The position numbers were made by a program, and so were the translations under genes. Under the pieces are notes generated by a model. The model worked only from the letters and a program-made list of their open reading frames with translations, did not search any database and was not told the DNA's origin. A stretch of DNA of 64,000 bases from SCUB01 sp041918675 (GTDB taxonomy: Bacteria > Pseudomonadota > Alphaproteobacteria > Rhizobiales > Xanthobacteraceae). The stretch lies in contig JAYRVF010000005.1 in the NCBI GenBank assembly GCA_041918675.1, positions 124,001 through 188,000 of the forward strand, given 5' to 3'. Shown here one piece after another: positions 37,237 through 44,777 of this stretch; the first letter of the stretch is position 1, and each line of letters opens with the position of its first letter.

Positions 37237-37907
37237 ATCTCGGCACCCCGATGGCGGAAGCGTACGCCGGCCGCGCCGCGAGAGAACACGAAGAAGAAGG
37301 CGTGCATCAGTTTGCCGAACGGGAACCAGACGAGGAACGCGCAGATGCTGAGCACATGCAGCGCCAAAATGGTTTCGTAGCGCGCGCCGAGATGGCTCGA
37401 CGCCAGCAAGCCGGTGGCGACCGGAAGGAACGTCAGCGCCCAACTGATATAGTCATCGAGACGGGAGATCAGCTTCTGCACCGGATTGGTCAGGCGGTGG
37501 ACGAAGACGGCGATCAGCGACGCGCCGGTAATCACGCCGACGGCGTAGATGACGTTGCTCGGCAGACCCGGCCAGGAGACGCCGAACACGTTCTTGATGA
37601 AAAGAATATGCGGCGCGAACAGGAACACCACGATCGCCAGCCCGAGATGGAAGACATAGCCGTTGGCGATCGTGAACATCTCGGTTTTGACGAAGGTCTT
37701 GTGCGGCCACATGTAGCGGACGATCCCCCACAGCGCCGCCATGATCGACGAGGGCGCGTTGTCGCGCGGCTGGGAAGGAATCCGTCGCCACGGCAGCAGC
37801 AGCACGCCGACCAGCCGCCATAGCGTGCCGATCAAGAACACCGTCATGGAGATCGTCAGCGCGGGCCCTCTCGCGAAATCGAGGAGGCTGAAATCGAGCG
37901 GGTTCAT
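37233..37907 (-). CDS. isp1: Isp1: NarI-like membrane cytochrome b subunit of the hydrogenase
   Basis: This 224-residue protein has five predicted membrane helices (TISMTVFLIGTLWRLVGVLL, VFHLGLAIVVFLFAPHILFI, VIYAVGVITGASLIAVFVH, ISWALTFLPVATGLLASSH, TILALHVLSICAFLVWFPFG). Paired His residues sit in helices 2 and 5 (YVFHLGL and LALHVLS, with FGKLMHAFFF), like the heme ligands of the nitrate reductase gamma subunit. It should link the hydrogenase to the quinone pool. Both ends overlap neighbours by 4 nt (hynS and isp2), so all four proteins are probably translated together. Confidence 0.92.
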   Translation of the reverse strand: MNPLDFSLLDFARGPALTISMTVFLIGTLWRLVGVLLLPWRRIPSQPRDNAPSSIMAALWGIVRYMWPHKTFVKTEMFTIANGYVFHLGLAIVVFLFAPHILFIKNVFGVSWPGLPSNVIYAVGVITGASLIAVFVHRLTNPVQKLISRLDDYISWALTFLPVATGLLASSHLGARYETILALHVLSICAFLVWFPFGKLMHAFFFVFSRGAAGVRFRHRGAEI

Positions 37908-38992
37908 GACTCGGCATCCTTCTTCGCGCCGGGCTCGTTGAGATAGGTCGTCTGGTGGCGCCGCGAGATCATCGCCGCGCCCACGCCCAAGGCGACGCCG
38001 GCCGCGCCAGCGGCGGCGAGCAGTCCGCCCATGTCATGACCGGGAGCCGACAGCGGCCGGTAGAAGCCGCCCTTATCCCAGAATTTCGGCTCCGAGCAGC
38101 CTAGACAACCATGGCCGGATTGAATCGGGAAGGACACGCCGTTGTTCCATTTCAGCGTCGCGCAGGCGTTGTAGGCGATGGGGCCCTTGCAGCCGAGCTT
38201 GTAGAGGCACCAGCCCTGACGCGCGCCCTCGTCGTCGAACGAATCCGCGAACATGCCGCGTTCATAGAATGAGCGCCGGTAGCAGCGGTCGTGGATCGAC
38301 TCGCCGAAGAACGCCTGCGGCCGCCCCAAGCCATCGAGATCGGGAATCTTGCCGAACGCAAGGAGGTAGGAAATCGTGGCCGTCATCGCTTCGGGAATCG
38401 GCGGGCAGCCCGGAATGTTGATGATGGGCTTGTCGTGAATGATCTCGGAGATCGCCGTGGCGCCGGTTGGATTGGGATCGGCCTTGGGCAGGCCGCCGAA
38501 GCTGGCGCAGGAGCCCACCGCGACGATGGCGAAGGCATCCTTCGTGGTTTCCTTCAGCGTCGCGAGATTGGTCATTCCGGCGATGGTGGAATAGACGCCC
38601 TCGTCCTTGATCGGCACCGAACCGTCGACGACGACGATATACTTGCCCTTGTTCTCCGTCATCGCCGAGTGGCGGGCCTGTTCGGCGGCTTCGCCCGACG
38701 CGGCCTGAAGCGTGTGATGGTAGTCGAGCGAGATGAAGTTGAAGATCAGGTTTTCCAAGGTCGGGCCGGACGAACGCGTGATCGACTCGGTGCAGCCCGT
38801 GCATTCCTGGAATGACAGCCAGATCACCGACTGGCGTCGCGCCTTGGCGAGGCCCTGGGCCATCACTTCCGCCGCTGTGGGCGGAAGACCCATCGCCGCC
38901 GCCGTGGCCGCGGCATATTGAATGAGCCGCCGCCGCGAGATGCCGCGGTCCCGAAGCAGCGAACCCAGCGACGAAATCGTTGAATCGGTCAC
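37904..38992 (-). CDS. hynS: [NiFe] hydrogenase small subunit, Tat-exported
   Basis: I choose the GTG ending at 38992, which has GAGGAG 8 nt upstream and gives 362 residues, the usual size; upstream ATGs would add 15-41 unlikely residues. A twin-arginine signal is plain (SRRRLIQYAAATAAAMGLP, arginines 20-22). Cluster ligands are FQECTGCTESI, VGSCASFGG and IPGCPPIPEA for the proximal cluster, and DRCYRR, GWCLYKLGCKGP and SGHGCLGC for the others. A C-terminal membrane anchor follows (MGGLLAAAGAAGVALGVGAAM). The Tat signal places HynSL on the periplasmic side of the membrane, while Isp2 lacks a signal; how they connect is an open point for this hydrogenase class. Confidence 0.93.
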   Translation of the reverse strand: MTDSTISSLGSLLRDRGISRRRLIQYAAATAAAMGLPPTAAEVMAQGLAKARRQSVIWLSFQECTGCTESITRSSGPTLENLIFNFISLDYHHTLQAASGEAAEQARHSAMTENKGKYIVVVDGSVPIKDEGVYSTIAGMTNLATLKETTKDAFAIVAVGSCASFGGLPKADPNPTGATAISEIIHDKPIINIPGCPPIPEAMTATISYLLAFGKIPDLDGLGRPQAFFGESIHDRCYRRSFYERGMFADSFDDEGARQGWCLYKLGCKGPIAYNACATLKWNNGVSFPIQSGHGCLGCSEPKFWDKGGFYRPLSAPGHDMGGLLAAAGAAGVALGVGAAMISRRHQTTYLNEPGAKKDAES

Positions 38993-39709
38993 GAATGGCA
39001 CTCCTCGCCTCTGAACACCAACCGCATCCTCCATCGCACGGGCAATGCCCCGATGACCAAGCCAAATCGCTCGGCAGGCGATTGCCCCGGGGTGACGAAC
39101 CCCGGCCGGGCGCACGACCCCGCCGCCATCCGATCGTGTCGTCCCCGAACGGAGCGACCGGACACGCGTTCCCCGCGTCGTCCGCCCTTCGCCCAGCCCG
39201 ATGCCCAGCCCGACGCCCTGCCCGCTCGCGACACGACGCCCAATCGATCAGGTCGGTCCCGACCCAATTATCTTCAAGTTTGCGTCTTTATTCCCGAACT
39301 GTAAATCACCACGCCGATCGTTGTTGATCGACCTCAAAGCGGGCATGGGGCACCCCACGCCGCCGCTGTCGATCGGATGGGCCCAAGACCCCAATTTGAA
39401 GGAGTTTCCCGCTCGACCACGGGCACCGCGCGCGATCTCGCCGGCCCACCGTCCCCGGGGAATAGCGGGCCGGCGGCGCAGGCTGGTGGCTGCCCAGCCC
39501 GGTATTCCCATGCGCGGCACGCCGGGAGCGATTCGACCGCCTGTCGAAACCGGGCGTTTTCGGGCGCCAAGCGGTCCTGCCTGAAGTTGCGACGTCGGAA
39601 ACGGGCGGCCCGGAACACGCGGCCGCGCTCGCCCGGCCCACCCGCCCGGCGGCGAACCATCCACCGCGTCCGCGACCGGACCCGCCAAATAGCTCCGTTC
39701 TTCGCGCCC
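38993..39709. other. Intergenic region upstream of the hydrogenase operon
   Basis: These 717 bp contain no gene I can support; the open frames are short, Arg/Pro-rich and mirrored on both strands, typical of GC-rich shadows. An AT-richer patch at about 39265-39330 is a likely promoter zone for hynS. Two sites stand out: an FNR-type box (39324-39337, listed separately) and the palindrome GGTCGG-TC-CCGACC at 39251-39264. Confidence 0.5.
39324..39337. promoter_or_regulatory. Candidate FNR/FixK box of the hydrogenase operon
   Basis: TTGATCGACCTCAA matches the consensus TTGAT-N4-ATCAA at 9 of 10 fixed positions and fits TTG-N8-CAA. It lies about 330 bp upstream of hynS inside the AT-richer patch. 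The Thiocapsa hyn operon is known to be activated by an FNR homologue without oxygen, so the same control here is reasonable, though distance to the start is larger than usual. Confidence 0.45.
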
Positions 39710-41071
39710 TCAGGTGCCGACGATGGTTTGCGGCAGGTAGAGCGCGATTTGCGGGAACATCACGAGAAGGATGATCATCGCGAGCATCGCGAACCAGAAC
39801 GGCCAGATGCCGTTGAAGATTCGCCGCATCGGCACATCTGGAACGATGGCCTTCACCACGAAGACGTTGATCCCGACCGGCGGCGAAATCATTCCCATTT
39901 CGAGCAATATCACCACGATGATGCCGAACCAGATGAGATCCCAGTTGAACGCGATGGCGATCGGGATCACGACCGGAAGCGTCAGGACGAGCATCGCGAT
40001 GCTTTCGAGGAACATGCCGAGCACCATGTAGGCAGCGACGATCGCGATGAGCACGCCGATCTCGCCGATCGGCAAGGTGGTCATGAAGGTGATCAGCATC
40101 GCCGGCAATTCCGTCAGCGACATGAACGGAATGAAGACGAACGCGCCGATCAGGATCATGAAGATGGTCGCCGTCGCGCTCATGGTCTGAAGCGCGATTG
40201 TCTTCAATTTCTCCATCGACAGCTTGCGCTCGAACGCGGCGACCGCGAACGTGAAGAAGGCGCCGGCGGACGAGGCCTCGACCGGCGTGAAATAGCCCGA
40301 ATACATCCCGCCGATCGTGATCGCGATCACGCAGATGATCGGAAGCGCCTCGACGAGAGAATCGACTCTCGCCCGGAACGAAGATCGCTCGCCCGGCGGC
40401 CCCGCCGCCGGATTCCTCCAGACGACGATCATGATCGTCAGGATGAACAGCAAGGTCAGAACGATACCCGGAATGACCCCGGCCATGAACAGCCGTCCGA
40501 TGCTCTGATCGGTGAGGATCGCATAGATGATCATTCCGCCGGACGGTGGAATCAGAAATCCGAGCGTTCCGCCCGCCGCGACCGTGCCGGTGGCGAGCGC
40601 GTCGTCATATTTGTAGCTCCGCATCGCCGGCAGCGCGACGCGGCCCATCGTGACCGCCGACGCGAGCGAGGAGCCCGAAAGCGCCGCGAACACGGCGCAG
40701 GCGGCGATCGTGGCCGACGCGAGCCCGCCCCGAAAATGTCCCAACCAGCGATAGGCGCCCTTGAAAAGATCGTTCGACATGCCGGACACGCCGGCGATGC
40801 TGCCCATCAGCACGAACATCGGAATGACGAGGAGGTTGTAGTTCGAAGCGGCTTCGAACGCCTCGCCCGAGAGATTGGACAGGGCGACCGTCCACGCCTT
40901 GCCCCATGCCTGGTCGGACGCCATTCCGACCGTCAGGAATTTCTGGGCGTTCGCCACGACCGTGCCAACGAAGCCGATCAACAGCATGGCGATCGCGACG
41001 GGCATGCGAAGCGCCATGAAGACGAGCATGACAATGAGGCCGACAGCCCCGATAGCCGCGAGACTCGGCAT
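39710..41071 (-). CDS. dctM: TRAP transporter large permease, DctM family
   Basis: The start at 41071 (MPSLAAIGAVGLIVML, 453 residues) has GGGAGG upstream and shares one base with the dctQ stop (TGATG). The protein is hydrophobic throughout with about 12 helices. DctM signatures include MALRMPVAIAMLLIGFVGTV, GSIAGVSGMSNDLFKGAYRW, LGFLIPPSGGMIIYAILTDQ, FMAGVIPGIVLTLLFILTI and MGMISPPVGINVFVVKAIVP. It imports an organic anion with Na+ or H+ together with DctQ and a periplasmic DctP protein. Because its operon also holds pyrogallol hydroxytransferase, an aromatic or ring-fission acid is the likely cargo, by inference. Confidence 0.94.
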   Translation of the reverse strand: MPSLAAIGAVGLIVMLVFMALRMPVAIAMLLIGFVGTVVANAQKFLTVGMASDQAWGKAWTVALSNLSGEAFEAASNYNLLVIPMFVLMGSIAGVSGMSNDLFKGAYRWLGHFRGGLASATIAACAVFAALSGSSLASAVTMGRVALPAMRSYKYDDALATGTVAAGGTLGFLIPPSGGMIIYAILTDQSIGRLFMAGVIPGIVLTLLFILTIMIVVWRNPAAGPPGERSSFRARVDSLVEALPIICVIAITIGGMYSGYFTPVEASSAGAFFTFAVAAFERKLSMEKLKTIALQTMSATATIFMILIGAFVFIPFMSLTELPAMLITFMTTLPIGEIGVLIAIVAAYMVLGMFLESIAMLVLTLPVVIPIAIAFNWDLIWFGIIVVILLEMGMISPPVGINVFVVKAIVPDVPMRRIFNGIWPFWFAMLAMIILLVMFPQIALYLPQTIVGT

Positions 41072-41643
41072 CAGTACCCACCTCCCGCCAGGCTCAGCCA
41101 ACGAACCGAGCCGGTCCGAACGATCTGCCAGATTTCCAACATCAGAATGACGCAGTAGACCCCGATCGCCACGGCCAGCAGATGGTAGAATGGCGCGAGC
41201 GAGATCAGCAATGTCTGCGATGACTCGCCGAAGACGGCGGCGTTCGTGCCGGCGTTCGACAGCCGCCAGCTCATGATCGCGAGGGTAATGACGCCGAGCA
41301 CTTTCATCGCCAGCAACGATACGCGGGCGAAGGCCCTCGGCATGGCCGGCTCCAGCACCTCGATTTCGATGTGCGCGCCCGTTCTCGCGCCGAACGGAAT
41401 CGCGAACGCGACCAGCAGCACCAAGGCCAGCACCAGGATATCCTCGGCGCCCTTGATCGGCGCGTTGAGCGCCTTGCGCATGACCAGCACGTTGAAGACG
41501 CTGAGTGCCGTGAGGAAGACAAGCGTCAGCCCGCCGCCGAACAGGGCGACATAGGTCAGCATCTTGTCGATCCGATTCAAGACACGGTCCGGCGTCGGTG
41601 TCTCGGCGCCCAACGGCTGCCGATCGCTTGGCATTGGCTGCAT
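41071..41643 (-). CDS. dctQ: TRAP transporter small permease, DctQ family
   Basis: This 190-residue protein has four membrane helices (YVALFGGGLTLVFLTALSVF, DILVLALVLLVAFAIPFGAR, VSLLAMKVLGVITLAIMSWR, LLAVAIGVYCVILMLEIW) and the family motif AFAIPFGARTGAHIEIEVLE after helix 2. It partners with the DctM protein encoded one base downstream. It follows the dctP gene after a 72-bp gap that contains a strong stem-loop. Confidence 0.92.
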   Translation of the reverse strand: MQPMPSDRQPLGAETPTPDRVLNRIDKMLTYVALFGGGLTLVFLTALSVFNVLVMRKALNAPIKGAEDILVLALVLLVAFAIPFGARTGAHIEIEVLEPAMPRAFARVSLLAMKVLGVITLAIMSWRLSNAGTNAAVFGESSQTLLISLAPFYHLLAVAIGVYCVILMLEIWQIVRTGSVRWLSLAGGGY

Positions 41644-41684
41644 GTTGTCGACCAGGTTGAAGTTGCGCGCCGATTGGATCGCGG

Positions 41685-41708
41685 GCGGCGGGGGAATTCC
41701 CCCGCCGC
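41685..41708 (-). terminator. 24-bp perfect palindrome between dctP and dctQ
   Basis: GCGGCGGGGG at 41685-41694 and CCCCCGCCGC at 41699-41708 flank AATT, making a 24-bp perfect palindrome 8 bp past the dctP stop. No T-run follows on the transcribed strand, so full termination is unlikely. A stem here would protect the 3' end of dctP mRNA or partly stop transcription, giving more binding protein than permease. A similar stem follows the other dctP gene of this window (55625-55653). Confidence 0.6.
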
Positions 41709-41715
41709 GTCGCGT

Positions 41716-42753
41716 CTATTTGTTGATCGCCTCGTAGACTTCCTGGGCGTTGGTCCGGCCACGGGCTGCATAGTCGGCGAAGATGACCTTCATGCCCTTG
41801 GTGATCGCGGCATCCATCTTGGCGCGTTCATCGCTCGAAACCACGATGAGCTGATACGACGCGCTGGCCGCCTTCTTCATCTCCGCGAGCGCGATCGCGT
41901 CCGCGTCGTGGAAGCTGCCGGAGGCGACCTTGGTGAATTCCTTGCCCGCGAGCGCGTCGATGATGGCGCGGTGTTCGGCGCTCAACGACCGGTAGCGGTC
42001 GACGTTCATGACGAAATAGACCGCCTGGAACTGCGGAGGAAAATTGTCGATGTAGTATTTCGTGACGTCCCGCCAGTTCCATGGCGCCAGCATGTTGTTA
42101 TGCGCGGCCACGGCGCCGTCGATCGTGCCGGTGGAGAGCCCGGTATAGACATCGGTCACCGGCATCTGCACGGGAACGGCGCCCATTGATTCAATCAGCG
42201 GCGCCATTGTCGTCGCGTAGGGCACGATCTTGGCGCCCTTCATGCTGGCGAGTGTCGAAAGGTCCCGGGTGGCCGAGATGCTCGTGCCCGCCGGGAAGCC
42301 GATCCCGAGGAACTTCACCTTGGCGAATTCCGGAGCGAAGTGCTTGTCGTAATTGGCGAGGAAGCGCTCGGCCAGTTCCTTGGAATTCGTCGCCTTCCCG
42401 GGTGGAATTGTGAGCATGGTATTCGGGAAGAGCTCCGGCGTGTAGCTCGCCACGCCGATGACGACGTCCGCCACGCCTTCAACAACGCGCTTGTATTGCT
42501 GCACCGGCCCCGCCCCGAGCTGTCCGCCCGGATACATCTTCAGTGTCAACGTGCCGTTGGATCGCTTCGCCAGTTCGTCCCCGAACCACTTGAACACGAC
42601 GGCATTGGCGTGATGTTGAGGCGGAAGGAAACTGGCCACCGAAAGCTCCACGCCGAAGGCGGAAGCGGCCGATAGCCATGTACCGACGATCATCGCCGAT
42701 ACGAATGTCGCGTGCTTCACGATGCTTGCTGCAAGCCTGTCCCGTGCGGGCAT
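41716..42753 (-). CDS. dctP: TRAP transporter substrate-binding protein, DctP family
   Basis: This 345-residue protein has a signal peptide (VSAMIVGTWLSAASAFG) and the DctP fold: VASFLPPQHHANAVVFKWFG, LTLKMYPGGQLGAGPVQQYK, VVIGVASYTPELFPNTML, MGAVPVQMPVTDVYTGLSTG and TIDGAVAAHNNMLAPWNWRD. The Arg that usually holds the ligand carboxylate may be that in ISATRDLSTLASMKGAK. This sequence is not close to the C4-dicarboxylate type in its pocket, which leaves the ligand open. It starts 217 bp downstream of hyuB on the same strand; a hairpin lies in that gap. Confidence 0.92.
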   Translation of the reverse strand: MPARDRLAASIVKHATFVSAMIVGTWLSAASAFGVELSVASFLPPQHHANAVVFKWFGDELAKRSNGTLTLKMYPGGQLGAGPVQQYKRVVEGVADVVIGVASYTPELFPNTMLTIPPGKATNSKELAERFLANYDKHFAPEFAKVKFLGIGFPAGTSISATRDLSTLASMKGAKIVPYATTMAPLIESMGAVPVQMPVTDVYTGLSTGTIDGAVAAHNNMLAPWNWRDVTKYYIDNFPPQFQAVYFVMNVDRYRSLSAEHRAIIDALAGKEFTKVASGSFHDADAIALAEMKKAASASYQLIVVSSDERAKMDAAITKGMKVIFADYAARGRTNAQEVYEAINK

Positions 42754-42934
42754 GGCGTTTCCCCTTTTGCATGATGTGGGTGGTCAATCGCGTTGTCGCG
42801 GCCCGCCACCCTTGCGGGCATGACTTGATTTACGTCCTCCGTGACGGCTCTCCGCCAGGCGCTTGTCCCGCGCGACGGGTTTGCCGCGCGTGACAAGGAA
42901 CTGCCGCGGATTGAAATCCTTGAGCGGATCGTGA

Positions 42935-42961
42935 CCGCGAAGGTGATTCTCACTTTCGCGG
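42935..42961 (-). terminator. Stem-loop downstream of hyuB
   Basis: CCGCGAAGGTGA at 42935-42946 pairs with TCACTTTCGCGG at 42950-42961 through 12 positions, one being a G-T (G-U in RNA) pair, with a TTC loop. It starts 10 bp after the hyuB stop codon. As with the TRAP stems, no T-run follows, so a processing or stabilising role, or partial termination before dctP, is as likely as full termination. Confidence 0.5.
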
Positions 42962-42970
42962 GGACTTGCC

Positions 42971-44776
42971 CTAACCGACGCGCAAGACGGGCGTCATCTT
43001 CTCCTCGTCGATGACGACTTCGCAGCGCGGCGGTTCCTTGCGGGCGCGGGCCTCGCGCGTCGCCTTGGCATCGACCGTCATCGTCTTGGGATCGATCGCC
43101 ACGCCATAGATCGCGAGCGCGGCTTCCCTGGAAACGACGCCATTGCGGACATCCTTGAGCACGGCCTCTTCCGGCCGCTCGCGCGGATCGCCGACGCCGC
43201 CGCCGCCGGAGCTGATCTTGATGTAGACGTCGCCCGTCTGCAGCTCGATCATGCGATGCGGCTTGACACGCGAGGTCTTGCCGCCGCGCTTGATGAAGGT
43301 GCGGCTCGGCGGCACCGGAAATCCGTTCTGCACACCCTTGCCCAGCATTTCGTCGCCGTCTGAACTGCCGGTCGCGATCCGGCCCGAGCCGCCCTCGTTG
43401 ATCGCCTGCCATTCAATGCCGCAGCCGCCGCGCCAGCGCCCCGCGCCCATGAGATCGGGAATGATTTCGGTCTTGACGATGCGCCAGGGGAAGCGAATCT
43501 CCGCCTCCTCGGCGTTGCCGCGCGTCACCTGCGCCATCGTCGGCAGCACGCAGGGGCCGGTTGGGCCATCATGCCCCCACACCGCGCCGACGCTGCCGTC
43601 ATAGTCGAAGGTGGTGCGGACGTAGGGCTTGCCGCTGCGATGATCGCTGGCGAAGGTGTAGCAACCGCGATGTTTGCCCCAAGCCGCCATGCCGCGCTCC
43701 GGCATCGCCTTGCTCATCGCCTCCATCACCGCCTCGAGGATCTGCGTTCCGACCGCGACCGGCGCCGCGCCGACCGTCGCCGGATAGCGCGCGTTGACGA
43801 CGAGCCCCTCGGGCGCGACCACCGTGATCGGCCGCATCGATCCTTCGTTGTGGAAGTCCGCCAGCGCCGGACCGAAATGGATCAGCACGGCGGTGACCGA
43901 TGTCGCGTAGGTCGCGGCGTAGACGTTGTTGATGAATCCCTTCGTCTGCGGATCGGACCGCGAGAAGTCGAGCGTCAGTTCGTCGCCCTTGACGGTGATA
44001 TCCAGTCGAACCCAGACCGGCACGTCGAGAACGGTGCCGTCATCGTCCGTCGCCGATTCGCCCGAATAGACGCCGTCGGGGATCGCCTGGATTTCCGCGC
44101 GCACCGCCTTCTCGCTGCGCGCGATCATCTGGTCGACGCTGCCCATCACCGTGTCGCGGCCGAACTGGCGGATGAGGTCGAGAATGCGTTCCTCCGCCAA
44201 TTTGGTCGTGGCGATCATCGAATAGTTGTCGATGCGAACGGCTTCCGACCAGCGCACGTTCGACCAGATCAGCCGGAACATGTCTTTCAATTCGCGCCCG
44301 CGCTCGATCACGCGGATCGGCGGAAGACGCAGCCCTTCGGCGTGGATGTCGTAGGCGTTCGGGAAGTATCCGCCCGGGAAGCTTCCGCCGGTGTCCATCT
44401 GATGGCCGCGCACCATCGTGAAGAACAAAAGTTCGCCCTCGTGGAAGATCGGACGGAAGAAGCCCCAGTCCGGCAGATGCGTGTTGTGTCCTTCGTAAGG
44501 GTCGTTGATCAGGAACACGTCGCCGGGGCCGATGTCGTCGCCATAGGTCTTGGTCAAGGCCTGAATGGCGTAGCGCGTGCCCATGTATTGGCACGGCAGG
44601 CCAACCGGCACCGCGACGGTCGAGCCGTCCGGCAGCCAAATCCCGGTCGACAGGTCGTTGAGGTGCGCCATGAGATAGCTCTGCGCCGTGCGCTCCACGA
44701 CGTGACGCATCTCGCGACAGGTGCTCTGGAAGGAATGCCAGATCGTGGCAAGCGTGATGGGATCAATGGTCGACAT
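42971..44776 (-). CDS. Hydantoinase B/oxoprolinase/acetophenone-carboxylase-type subunit
   Basis: This 601-residue protein belongs to the HyuB (hydantoinase_B) family, which is also found in 5-oxoprolinase and in the ATP-dependent acetone and acetophenone carboxylases. Features are YGDDIGPGDVFLINDPYEGH with NTHLPDWGFFRPIFHEGEL, then RGHQMDTGGSFPGGYFPNAY, EGLVVNARYPATVGAAPVAV and SSGGGGVGDPRERPEEAVLK at the C-terminus. It begins one base after the hyuA stop, so the pair forms one enzyme. The substrate could be a cyclic amide, a hydantoin or a ketone to be carboxylated. Being downstream of pyrogallol hydroxytransferase argues for a cyclic ketone/phenol derived from phloroglucinol, which is inference. 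Confidence 0.9.
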   Translation of the reverse strand: MSTIDPITLATIWHSFQSTCREMRHVVERTAQSYLMAHLNDLSTGIWLPDGSTVAVPVGLPCQYMGTRYAIQALTKTYGDDIGPGDVFLINDPYEGHNTHLPDWGFFRPIFHEGELLFFTMVRGHQMDTGGSFPGGYFPNAYDIHAEGLRLPPIRVIERGRELKDMFRLIWSNVRWSEAVRIDNYSMIATTKLAEERILDLIRQFGRDTVMGSVDQMIARSEKAVRAEIQAIPDGVYSGESATDDDGTVLDVPVWVRLDITVKGDELTLDFSRSDPQTKGFINNVYAATYATSVTAVLIHFGPALADFHNEGSMRPITVVAPEGLVVNARYPATVGAAPVAVGTQILEAVMEAMSKAMPERGMAAWGKHRGCYTFASDHRSGKPYVRTTFDYDGSVGAVWGHDGPTGPCVLPTMAQVTRGNAEEAEIRFPWRIVKTEIIPDLMGAGRWRGGCGIEWQAINEGGSGRIATGSSDGDEMLGKGVQNGFPVPPSRTFIKRGGKTSRVKPHRMIELQTGDVYIKISSGGGGVGDPRERPEEAVLKDVRNGVVSREAALAIYGVAIDPKTMTVDAKATREARARKEPPRCEVVIDEEKMTPVLRVG

Positions 44777-44777
44777 G

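Noticed and set aside
39248..39688. Overlapping Arg/Pro/Gly-rich open frames on both strands upstream of hynS
   Set aside because: Several overlapping frames of equal quality in one region are typical of GC-rich non-coding DNA.
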